Origin: Candidatus Bathyarchaeum sp.
Lineage (GTDB): Archaea; Thermoproteota; Bathyarchaeia; Bathyarchaeales; Bathyarchaeaceae
Length of the DNA: 5,304 nt
Assembly (NCBI GenBank): GCA_003096235.1
Contig: PIXT01000133.1
Coordinates: 1-5,304 of the forward strand
Direction: 5' to 3'
Shown here: positions 1-5,291 of the stretch, one piece after another
Layout of the letters: every line of letters begins with the position of its first letter
Position numbering within the stretch: the first letter of the stretch is position 1
Made by a program: the position numbers and the translations under genes
Notes under the pieces: model-generated
Seen by the model: only the letters and a program-made list of their open reading frames with translations
What the model was told of the DNA's origin: nothing
The model's database searches: none

Positions 1-737
1 AACTGTTTTCTTTCAAAGCCGTCTTTTGAGGCAACCACAAGCTCTCCGGGGTTCACCTCGAAATTAAAATCAAAGCTGTTAATGTCTAAGCCCACTGTTT
101 CTGAGGATACGGCGCAGGTTTTGCCGTTTTTGCTGCAGCCACAGCATAGGGGTCTTATTCCTTGGGGGTCTCTGAAGGCGAAGAGTTCTCCTTTTTCTGT
201 CATTCCCGCCACAGAGAATGCGCCTTCGATTTCTTGCATGCATCGTTTTACGGCTCCGGCTAGGTTGCCGTCTTTTCCTTGTCTTAGAAGTTTTTTGGAT
301 ATTAGTTCTGCGTCGTAGTTGAATCGAAAGTTTGGGTGTTCTTCTCTTATCTCTTTTATTATTTCAGGGGTGTTGACGACGTTGCCGTTGAATGCGATTG
401 CTATTTGTTTTTCTCCTTTTTTCTCTAATATTGGCTGGGTGCTCTTTACCAGTGAGGCATAATCTGTTCCGCCAGATGTTGAGTATCTGACGTGTCCTAA
501 TCCGACGGGTCCTGGGAGTTCTGTTAGCCATTTTTGGATTTCTTCCTTTTTTATTTTCGGAACTAGATCTAAGCCTTTTTGGCTGTGGAATGTTCCGTCG
601 TAGGTGAGGAAGCCGTGGGATTGGTGACCGCGGTGGTTTTGTGAGCGTAGTCCCCAGTATACGTATGGAAACACGGGTTTGTTTGTGAAGTCTTGTGCTG
701 CGAAAACCCCGCATGCCTCTTTTAACTGTTCGAGCAT
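1..737 (-). CDS. purF: Amidophosphoribosyltransferase (PurF), N-terminal part, cut by window edge
   Basis: PurF transfers ammonia from glutamine to PRPP, giving phosphoribosylamine, the first committed step of purine synthesis in the cytoplasm. About 245 codons are visible; the protein runs off the left edge, so the PRPP-binding half is not seen. The visible part is an Ntn-type glutamine amidotransferase domain: ECGVF-like start with the nucleophile at Cys9 (KEACGVFAAQ), HRG at 35-37, GHVRYSTSG at 81-89, FNGNVVN at 116-122 and YDAELI at 141-146. These carry the family's catalytic Cys, Arg, Asn-Gly and Asp. Cys9 implies a short propeptide removed to free the nucleophile. I use ATG at 737; an in-frame GTG at 746 would give an 11-residue propeptide, as long as that of Bacillus PurF, and has AGGAC 9 bases upstream. 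The gene is divergent from metK. Since the C-terminal half is missing, a PurF-like amidotransferase paralogue cannot be excluded. Confidence 0.88.
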   Translation of the reverse strand, partial: MLEQLKEACGVFAAQDFTNKPVFPYVYWGLRSQNHRGHQSHGFLTYDGTFHSQKGLDLVPKIKKEEIQKWLTELPGPVGLGHVRYSTSGGTDYASLVKSTQPILEKKGEKQIAIAFNGNVVNTPEIIKEIREEHPNFRFNYDAELISKKLLRQGKDGNLAGAVKRCMQEIEGAFSVAGMTEKGELFAFRDPQGIRPLCCGCSKNGKTCAVSSETVGLDINSFDFNFEVNPGELVVASKDGFERKQ

Positions 738-746
738 ATTTTCCAC

Positions 747-951
747 TATTCAAATGTCCTATTTATCAATCTTTACTACAATTTTAAGGCAAAATTTGGG
801 GTGAAAACTTTGGTGCTCTTTTGTTTGAGCAAATTGTTTGCGTAGTAAAAATATGTTGGATAGCATAATATTGTGATTGTGGGGTTATTGCCTGTATTAT
901 CGTAAGGTATATATGAATTATCGCTGTTAGCTTTTCGGTCAAGGTGTTTTC
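747..951. promoter_or_regulatory. Divergent purF/metK intergenic region
   Basis: This 205-base spacer carries both promoters. For purF (minus strand) the best TATA-like stretch is TTAAAAT at 786-780, with AGGAC at 760-756 as a possible ribosome binding site for the GTG at 746. The metK promoter lies at the right end and is listed separately. The middle (about 800-900) is AT-rich with no open frame of convincing quality and no RNA gene that I can recognise. Confidence 0.5.
908..946 (+). promoter_or_regulatory. metK promoter and ribosome binding site
   Basis: TATATAT at 908-914 is a good archaeal TATA box. A start point about 25 bases downstream would fall near 935-938, leaving a leader of roughly 15 bases. 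AAGGTG at 941-946 matches the archaeal anti-Shine-Dalgarno (GGAGGTG-type) and ends 5 bases before the ATG at 952, which supports that start. The transcription start is inferred from spacing, not observed. Confidence 0.65.
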
Positions 952-2163
952 ATGAGGAACATACTTGTTAATGGTTCGAAACAGACGCCGCTTGATAAGC
1001 AACCCGTAGAGATTGTTGAGCGCAAGGGTGTCGGTCATCCTGATTCGATGTGTGACGCTATCATGGATCAGGTTTCAGTGGAACTAAGCAAAGCATACCT
1101 GAAAGAATTCGGAGCGATTTTGCATCATAATACTGACAAGTCATTGCTTGTTGCTGGAGATGTGGAGTGTAAGTTCAGCGGAGGAGTGGTGAATGAGCCT
1201 ATGCTTCTTATTTTCGGTGACAGGGCAACTTTTGGAGCTAACGGAAAAGATATTCCTGTTAACGAAATCGCTATAAAAACTGCAAAGACGTGGTTGAAGG
1301 AGAACATCAGGTTTGTTGATCCTGAAAAGCACATGAAGTATCAGATAGCGATTAGGCAGGGTTCTCAGGGGTTAACTGACATTTTCAAGAGAGAAACTTG
1401 CGTGTTTGGAGCTAACGACACTTCTGCTGCTGTAGGCTATGCGCCGCTGACTCGTACAGAGAACATGGTTTTGGCTACTGAACGTTACATTAATTCTAAA
1501 GAGTTTAAGAAACGGTTTCCTGTGAGTGGGGAAGACGTTAAGGTTATGGGCTACAAGAACGGCAATGTCTTGAATTTGACTATTTGTAATGCTTTTGTTG
1601 ACCGCTTTGTTTCTGACGTGAAAGATTACATGCGCAAAAAGGCTGAAATTGTGGCTGATGTGCAAGAGTGGGTGAACAAGAAAGCTGCCTTTGATAAGGT
1701 TAACGTCTACCTGAACACTTTGGATGTTGACGACCGTGGTGTTGGCGGTGTCTTTTTGACTGTGCTGGGCACATGTGCAGACGGCGCGGACTCTGGTCAG
1801 GTCGGACGAGGCAACAAAGTCAACGGAGTAATCTCACTGAATCGTCCTATCGGCACTGAAGCGGCTGCAGGAAAGAATCCAGTCAGCCACGTAGGAAAAA
1901 TCTACAACGCATTGACTCACCAGATTGCACGAAAAATATGTGAAGATGTCCCAGAAGTTGCAGAAACCTGTGTTTGGTTGCTTAGCCAAATCGGAAAACC
2001 AATCGATCAGCCCGCTATTGCTGCTGCACAAGTGGTCATGAACGACGGAGCGACACTGGACAAGAAGATTCAGAGCAGAATAAATGAAGTAATCGATGCA
2101 CAACTAGCAGACATAGAAAACTTCTGCGAAAAGTTGACTTACGGAAAAATTTCAGTCTGGTAG
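952..2163 (+). CDS. metK: S-adenosylmethionine synthetase, archaeal type
   Basis: The enzyme makes S-adenosylmethionine from methionine and ATP, releasing phosphate and diphosphate, and so supplies the cell's methyl donor. The 403-residue length fits the archaeal MAT family (PF01941, COG1812; also called mat), which is very diverged from bacterial MetK. Family signatures are clear: ERKGVGHPDSMCD at 23-35, GANDTSAAVGYAP at 153-165, DSGQVGRGNKVNG at 280-292 and EAAAGKNPVSHVGKIYN at 303-319. These glycine-, Asp- and Lys-rich blocks are the ATP/methionine-binding segments of the family. The reading frame is intact, the ATG has AAGGTG 5 bases upstream, and a TATA box lies about 40 bases upstream. 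It is divergent from purF and followed by a T-rich termination zone, so it is probably transcribed alone. Confidence 0.97.
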   Translation: MRNILVNGSKQTPLDKQPVEIVERKGVGHPDSMCDAIMDQVSVELSKAYLKEFGAILHHNTDKSLLVAGDVECKFSGGVVNEPMLLIFGDRATFGANGKDIPVNEIAIKTAKTWLKENIRFVDPEKHMKYQIAIRQGSQGLTDIFKRETCVFGANDTSAAVGYAPLTRTENMVLATERYINSKEFKKRFPVSGEDVKVMGYKNGNVLNLTICNAFVDRFVSDVKDYMRKKAEIVADVQEWVNKKAAFDKVNVYLNTLDVDDRGVGGVFLTVLGTCADGADSGQVGRGNKVNGVISLNRPIGTEAAAGKNPVSHVGKIYNALTHQIARKICEDVPEVAETCVWLLSQIGKPIDQPAIAAAQVVMNDGATLDKKIQSRINEVIDAQLADIENFCEKLTYGKISVW

Positions 2164-2180
2164 AAAACGCCAGACTCCAT

Positions 2181-2225
2181 CTTTTCTTCGTTTTCTTTTT
2201 TTATTTTTCTAGTTTCTAGTTTTTG
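2181..2225 (+). terminator. T-rich transcript end after metK
   Basis: Starting 17 bases after the metK stop there is a dense pyrimidine stretch with several T runs, the longest being T7 at 2196-2202 and T5 at 2204-2208, followed by a repeated TTCTAG and another T5. No stable GC hairpin precedes it. Archaeal RNA polymerase can terminate on T runs alone, so this is a plausible multi-step terminator. Confidence 0.6.
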
Positions 2226-2459
2226 TTATTGCTTGCATTTCCAGAAAAAACCTATTTTTTAACAATGTTCTGCTATTAGTATTCTAATATGGTCTGTTTT
2301 TGCATGTTTCTTTGCTTTCCCCCGCATGCGCTACAACCAAGTGTCAGAGCTATTTGTTGCTCCTAAAAACCCAAATTTTTATTTTATATTGATGCGTTAT
2401 TATTGTAGTGAAAACGTTTCAACTTTCATCAGATGTGAAAGTGTTTTGGGGGTTGTTTG
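2226..2459. promoter_or_regulatory. Intergenic region and promoter/leader of the small zinc-ribbon gene
   Basis: Between the metK terminator and the next gene I see no convincing coding frame. The best promoter signal is TTTTATATT at 2382-2390, which predicts a start point near 2410-2415 and a leader of about 45-50 bases. GGGGG at 2448-2452, seven bases before the ATG at 2460, is the only ribosome-binding-site candidate. Small palindromes occur: TATTAG/CTAATA with a TATT loop at 2274-2289, and CGCATGCG at 2323-2330 inside a locally GC-rich patch (2319-2332). Their role is unknown. Confidence 0.45.
2411..2447 (+). promoter_or_regulatory. Leader hairpin with two mutually exclusive stems
   Basis: The bases 2436-2442 (TGAAAGT) can pair with ACTTTCA at 2422-2428, giving a perfect 7-bp stem with a 7-base loop. 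The same bases can instead pair further upstream: AAAACG at 2411-2416 and TTTCA at 2417-2421 with TGAAA at 2436-2440 and TGTTTT at 2442-2447, an 11-pair stem including one G-T wobble and one bulged G. The second stem ends directly against the GGGGG at 2448-2452. It could be an RNA switch or a protein-binding palindrome; the function is inferred only from the pairing. Confidence 0.4.
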
Positions 2460-2666
2460 ATGACTAAAAAAATATTTAGTTGCACTGGTTGTGGTGAGCC
2501 AATCACAGTTTATCCGCCGGATGATATGCATCTGGATGCTGCAAGAAACAAAAAAGACTTGGTGCAAGGTGACGTGATTGAAATTCCGTATGAATGCAAA
2601 AAATGCAAAGTAATAAATGTCATATATTGGGGTTTTCATAAACTGCCAAGCGGGGTAATAATCTAG
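2460..2666 (+). CDS. Small CxxC/CxxC protein, probable zinc ribbon, function unknown
   Basis: I do not recognise a named family. The product is 68 residues with two cysteine pairs, Cys8-x-x-Cys11 near the N-terminus (FSCTGCGEP) and Cys46-x-x-Cys49 near the C-terminus (YECKKCKV), separated by 34 residues. This is the ligand layout of a zinc ribbon: each CxxC sits on a knuckle and together they would hold one zinc ion. The segment between the pairs is charged and has no membrane segment. Such small ribbons are common in archaea, often unassigned; binding of nucleic acid or a protein partner is possible but not shown. ATG at 2460 is preferred because GGGGG lies 7 bases upstream; a TTG at 2457 would add one residue. 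The gene is convergent with the TIR-like gene, 42 bases away. Confidence 0.72.
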   Translation: MTKKIFSCTGCGEPITVYPPDDMHLDAARNKKDLVQGDVIEIPYECKKCKVINVIYWGFHKLPSGVII

Positions 2667-2670
2667 CCTA

Positions 2671-2695
2671 TTTTCTGTTTCCTTCTTTGTTCTGG
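2671..2695 (+). terminator. Possible pyrimidine-rich transcript end after the zinc-ribbon gene
   Basis: The short gap between the convergent genes is T/C-rich on the plus strand, with TTTT, TTTCC and CTTTG blocks shortly after the stop at 2664-2666. It could end the plus-strand transcript. The minus strand is A-rich here, so no T-run terminator for the TIR-like gene is visible and its transcript may run antisense into the zinc-ribbon gene. Confidence 0.3.
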
Positions 2696-2708
2696 TTGTG
2701 GGTTTCTT

Positions 2709-3494
2709 TTATAGCCATCCTAATTTGTTTGCGTCAACCTCAAATTTGCATTCTTGCAGTTGCTTGATTAGCTTAAAGTACCACCCAGTTTTGTATTCGA
2801 TCCAAAGAACTCCGTTGTATTGGTTTGGAACTTCGAAGTCTTTCTTTTTGCGGTAAATTGCGACAACGTTTTGTTTTCCAAGTCTTCCTAGAAAATAGCC
2901 TAATTCGAAAATGACGTTTTGTTTTGCTTGCTGTTTTGCTTCGTTTGGAGTTTTTTCTTTGGGGTACGCCAGATCGTCTGGGGATAAAAGAACTACAGCA
3001 AAGGAAACGTGGTTGTGTTCAGTGATTTTTTCGATTAATGTTTGTTGGTTGTTTTTTGTTTCATGTAAAATGATGGGGTCAAGCTCTAGTTTTTGTAGTG
3101 TTTGGGTTGCATCGTTTTTCATTTCGGTGTCGTTTCCGTGAACTAGAAAAATTTTGTTTGATCTAACTTGATTATTCAATCTAGCATCGGAAGCAGGTGG
3201 AGTTAGCAGTAGTTTTACTTTTCGTAACAGGCTGTTGGATTCGTTAGTGACTTCTCTTAGTTTTGCTTGCTCTGCTTTACTAAACCCAGAATTAAATGAT
3301 TGATCGCTAAACGGGACGTCTTCGATAGCTTTTAGTTCTTTATAAAATCCTAGAGTTTGGAGGTCTTTTAATATCCTGTTATGTGTTTTTATGTAATTTT
3401 CGTAGCTGCCCCAAAATTCGTTAGAAAAATCTTCTTTTGAACTGCAAGCAAGTGTTTCCAAATCTACTATTAAAGAACCAAAATCTATCGCCAT
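2709..3494 (-). CDS. TIR-like domain protein (Cap12/Pycsar-effector type), predicted NAD-cleaving
   Basis: Numbering here counts from the GTG at 3506 (265 residues). Residues 1-115 look mainly helical and match no family I recognise. From about 117 to 245 the protein resembles the TIR-like 'predicted nucleotide-binding' family PF10137, used as effector domain in Cap12 TIR-STING and PycTIR: first strand KIFLVHGND at 118-126, LLSPDD at 173-178, and NVIFELGYFLGRLG at 197-210. Glu201 in FELG is the likely catalytic glutamate. Characterised relatives destroy NAD+ when triggered during phage infection, so a suicidal or dormancy-type effector is a reasonable inference, not proven. There is no membrane segment. 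I prefer the ATG at 3494 (Met5, 261 residues): minus-strand GTAATATACT at 3540-3531 is a TATA-like box that would start transcription near 3510. The gene is divergent from the winged-helix gene. No cyclase or CD-NTase is adjacent. Confidence 0.83.
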   Translation of the reverse strand: MAIDFGSLIVDLETLACSSKEDFSNEFWGSYENYIKTHNRILKDLQTLGFYKELKAIEDVPFSDQSFNSGFSKAEQAKLREVTNESNSLLRKVKLLLTPPASDARLNNQVRSNKIFLVHGNDTEMKNDATQTLQKLELDPIILHETKNNQQTLIEKITEHNHVSFAVVLLSPDDLAYPKEKTPNEAKQQAKQNVIFELGYFLGRLGKQNVVAIYRKKKDFEVPNQYNGVLWIEYKTGWYFKLIKQLQECKFEVDANKLGWL

Positions 3495-3506
3495 TTCTTT
3501 AACCAC

Positions 3507-3642
3507 TTCTAAAAACTATTTTCTCTGCCCAGTATATTACCAATTCTTACTTTTTGCATGTGTTTACTAATGATTTTGGATTTACATCTGTAGTTCACAA
3601 CACATATTAAACAAATTCTAACACACTAAAACTTGAAAACGT
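3507..3642. promoter_or_regulatory. Divergent promoter region of TIR-like and winged-helix genes
   Basis: The 136-base spacer is AT-rich. On the minus strand GTAATATACT at 3540-3531 could serve the TIR-like gene. On the plus strand CATATTAAAC at 3603-3612 could serve the winged-helix gene, giving a start near 3630-3635 and a leader of about ten bases; no ribosome binding site precedes its ATG, which suits a short-leader or leaderless message. A 16-base element at 3621-3636 recurs upstream of the last gene. Since a DNA-binding protein is encoded next to this spacer, control of either gene from here is possible but unproven. Confidence 0.45.
3621..3636 (+). repeat. Shared upstream 16-mer, copy 1
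   Basis: ACACACTAAAACTTGA sits 6 bases before the ATG of the winged-helix gene. It matches the sequence at 4346-4361 at 15 of 16 positions (C/T difference at position 6). It may be an operator or part of a promoter; an A-rich core (CTAAAA) could act as a weak TATA box but would place the transcription start inside this gene, so an operator reading fits better here. Confidence 0.45.
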
Positions 3643-4134
3643 ATGTCCCATGCAATAAAAAAAGCAAAGTCGCTCCTTGCCCGAAACGAAGCGGTTGAAC
3701 GTGCTAAATCACTTCTTACCAGAAAGGAAACTGTTGAGTGGACTAAATCACTTCTTGTCCGAAAGAAAAAAGCTGAACCCGCCAAGCCTCTCCTTATCCA
3801 ACAGCAAAGTGTTGAACAACCGCATGAATCAAAGTTGATGATATGCACTGAAGTTCTTTGCACCTTGGTTTCTGCTGGTCCTCTTACTTTAACTCGGTTG
3901 TGTGATAAGTTTGAAATGAGCACATCCCGTTTGGAGCCCCATCTAAGGCTTCTGTGGAATCGGGGTCTAGTTGAGGAACAAAATCTTGGCGCTGATGATG
4001 CCCATTATGTTGTGACTCAACGAGGTTTGAACGTGCTTAAGGTCATTGGTCCACTAGTTAAAGAGGCACACAAGATTCGAATGCACGATTTTGAAGTAGT
4101 TTCAAATGCGCTTTCAGGCGCAGGCATTCCTTAG
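3643..4134 (+). CDS. Winged-helix DNA-binding protein with N-terminal 13-residue repeats
   Basis: A probable transcriptional regulator of 163 residues. Residues 65-147 fit an archaeal winged helix-turn-helix of the HTH_45/COG3432 type: helix LMICTEVLCTLVSAG (66-79), helix TRLCDKFE (84-91), recognition helix TSRLEPHLRLLWNRG (94-108), wing with HYVVTQRG (121-128) and a final helix NVLKVIGPLVKEAHKI (130-145). The N-terminal 60 residues are unusual: four tandem copies of a 13-residue basic unit with consensus AKSLLxRxxxVEx at 8-20, 21-33, 34-46 and 47-59. The unit is rich in Lys/Arg and could contact DNA, RNA or acidic partners; this is inference. No signal peptide or membrane helix is seen. The ATG at 3643 has no clear ribosome binding site but is the only Met before the repeats. 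Divergent from the TIR-like gene, it is a candidate regulator of that gene or of the downstream one. Confidence 0.8.
   Translation: MSHAIKKAKSLLARNEAVERAKSLLTRKETVEWTKSLLVRKKKAEPAKPLLIQQQSVEQPHESKLMICTEVLCTLVSAGPLTLTRLCDKFEMSTSRLEPHLRLLWNRGLVEEQNLGADDAHYVVTQRGLNVLKVIGPLVKEAHKIRMHDFEVVSNALSGAGIP
3664..3819 (+). repeat. Four in-frame tandem repeats of 39 bases within the winged-helix gene
   Basis: Units are 3664-3702, 3703-3741, 3742-3780 and 3781-3819, each 13 codons with no spacer. Unit 1 against 2, and unit 2 against 3, agree at about 27 of 39 bases by hand count; unit 4 is the most diverged. Within the conserved Lys-Ser-Leu-Leu core many differences are synonymous (AAG/AAA, TCG/TCA, CTC/CTT), while the ends of the units vary. 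This points to an old duplication kept by selection on the protein rather than a recent slippage event. Confidence 0.85.
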
Positions 4135-4385
4135 AACTTGACGTGACCATAAGCGGCTGTTCGGGTTCAAAACCTTTAGGAAAGCCAATCATGTTCTTGC
4201 TTGGGTTTTCTAGAAAAAACACTGTTTTTACTTTGCGAAAGAAACGACATATGTAAGAACTGTGGAACAACAATGCATCCAACTATAATCTTTTTAACTG
4301 TTTCACTACAGATTAGATAAAGGAAACATACATCGGGAAAGTATGACACATTAAAACTTGATTATTGAACTATGAAGGTTGTAGG
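4135..4385. promoter_or_regulatory. Intergenic region before the receiver-like gene
   Basis: The 251-base spacer has no believable gene. It holds a 12-base perfect palindrome TTTTCTAGAAAA at 4206-4217, directly followed by an AAAAAC/GTTTTT hairpin (4215-4220 with 4224-4229, loop ACT), which might end the winged-helix transcript. ACTATAATC at 4282-4290 is a possible distant TATA-like box for the next gene, followed by a T5 run. The shared 16-base element lies at 4346-4361, and GAAGGT at 4374-4379 is the ribosome binding site of the next gene, 6 bases before its ATG. Confidence 0.4.
4346..4361 (+). repeat. Shared upstream 16-mer, copy 2
   Basis: ACACATTAAAACTTGA, the second copy of the element at 3621-3636, ends 24 bases before the ATG at 4386. 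Here its TTAAAA core could itself be a TATA box, although the predicted start point would then fall close to or within the ribosome binding site at 4374-4379. Confidence 0.45.
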
Positions 4386-5291
4386 ATGCTAGAGATTCTT
4401 TTGAATATTTTGGTAATCGACCCAGATGATTGGTCAGGAGATAATCTCGTAAACCAACTGAAACACAGCAATTTTGTTGAATCAGTAAAACGTGTTAAAG
4501 AGTTGGACAATGCTAGATTAATTTTGGAAAAAGAAGAAATTAACACTATTTACATTGACCCAGTTTCGCTAGGATTAGATGAAGCTAGCGATTTTGTGTT
4601 TGAGGTTAGGCGTAATTTTCCAACAATACCTTTTACTTTATACTTTGACCTTAAATTAATTGGCAAGATTGGAGACCTAATATATAGCGGAGAAAGACAT
4701 CGATTTCGCCATTACTACCAACTTGACAAATTTACAAAGCCCGACAGTTTCAATGCTGAAGTAAAATATTCCCTTGAACGTTGTCTAACTTACCTCATTT
4801 GGAATATGAGACTCGAACAGATTTCAGATAAGCTTCAGGTTACACGTTCGCTTGTAGAGGGCAGACAACTTAGAGAAACAATGAGGGGCATAAAAAGAGA
4901 AGCAAAGACTCTAACAAAAGGAGAGACAAAAACAAAGATAATTGAAAACACAAAAAAACTTGAAACCCAAATTAATGAATTGAAAAAGAAATTGGATGAA
5001 GAAACTAAATCTATACATGACATTATAGGTAAAAGCAAGGGTTTCCTTGGATGGAGAGATTACGTAACAGACATAGGGCGTTTGAAGGATACCCACGTAT
5101 TGAAACAAGAGTTCAATTCCGAGATTAGAAGACTTGATGAAAAAATAGAGCACAAAACAGACTCTCTTAATACAAGAATAGAAGACCTCAAAGCAATTAA
5201 GTTCTGGTCTAAAAGAACAATCCTTGAAATAATGTTGGCAATTTGGGGAGCTATCGTGTCGCTTTATGCGGGTGGATTTCTAAAATTCTGA
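4386..5291 (+). CDS. Receiver-like domain, coiled-coil and C-terminal membrane-anchor protein
   Basis: No named family is recognised; 301 residues from the ATG at 4386. Residues 6-130 resemble a two-component receiver fold: first strand ILVIDPDD (8-15) with the acidic cluster Asp12/14/15, strand NTIYIDPVS (53-61) placing Asp58 at the phospho-acceptor position, strand IPFTLYFD (81-88) with Thr84, and FTKPDSF (116-122) with the Lys118-Pro119 pair of receivers. Residues about 140-215 and 235-272 are strongly charged and heptad-like, probably coiled coil. Residues about 276-297 (ILEIMLAIWGAIVSLYAGG) form one membrane helix four residues from the end, so the protein would be tail-anchored with the body in the cytoplasm. 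GAAGGT 6 bases upstream decides this start; a TTG at 4365 would add seven residues. No kinase, DNA-binding or enzymatic output domain is present. Phosphorylation is a prediction from residue positions only. Confidence 0.78.
   Translation: MLEILLNILVIDPDDWSGDNLVNQLKHSNFVESVKRVKELDNARLILEKEEINTIYIDPVSLGLDEASDFVFEVRRNFPTIPFTLYFDLKLIGKIGDLIYSGERHRFRHYYQLDKFTKPDSFNAEVKYSLERCLTYLIWNMRLEQISDKLQVTRSLVEGRQLRETMRGIKREAKTLTKGETKTKIIENTKKLETQINELKKKLDEETKSIHDIIGKSKGFLGWRDYVTDIGRLKDTHVLKQEFNSEIRRLDEKIEHKTDSLNTRIEDLKAIKFWSKRTILEIMLAIWGAIVSLYAGGFLKF

Noticed and set aside
82..318. Plus-strand open frame of 78 codons
   Set aside because: It lies entirely antisense to the well-supported purF coding sequence and shows no recognisable domain.
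364..753. Minus-strand open frame of 129 codons, very rich in Arg, Pro and Thr
   Set aside because: It is a shadow of purF in another frame; the purF frame has intact catalytic motifs over the same bases.
1372..2103. Several minus-strand open frames inside metK
   Set aside because: They are antisense shadows of a full-length, strongly conserved gene.
3495..3510. Third copy of the shared 16-base element near the TIR-like gene (CTAAAAACT at 3508-3516)
   Set aside because: Only a short A-rich core matches and it needs an inserted base; this is too weak in AT-rich DNA to count.
3643..3923. The tandem 39-base units read as a CRISPR or other non-coding array
   Set aside because: The units are contiguous with no spacers, keep the reading frame, and differ mostly in ways that preserve the protein pattern, so they are protein repeats.
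4112..4185. tRNA-like signals: GGGTTCAAAACC resembling a T-arm and CTTTC/GAAAG about 73 bases apart resembling an acceptor stem
   Set aside because: The T-stem pairs only at two or three positions, the acceptor stem at five of seven, and the D-arm lacks the conserved A14 and GG. It also overlaps the end of the winged-helix gene. Coincidence is the simpler reading.
4058..4282. Minus-strand open frame of 74 codons with a GFEP-like stretch
   Set aside because: It overlaps the end of the winged-helix gene and an AT-rich spacer, has no ribosome binding site or family likeness, and GFEP-type strings commonly arise from non-coding sequence.
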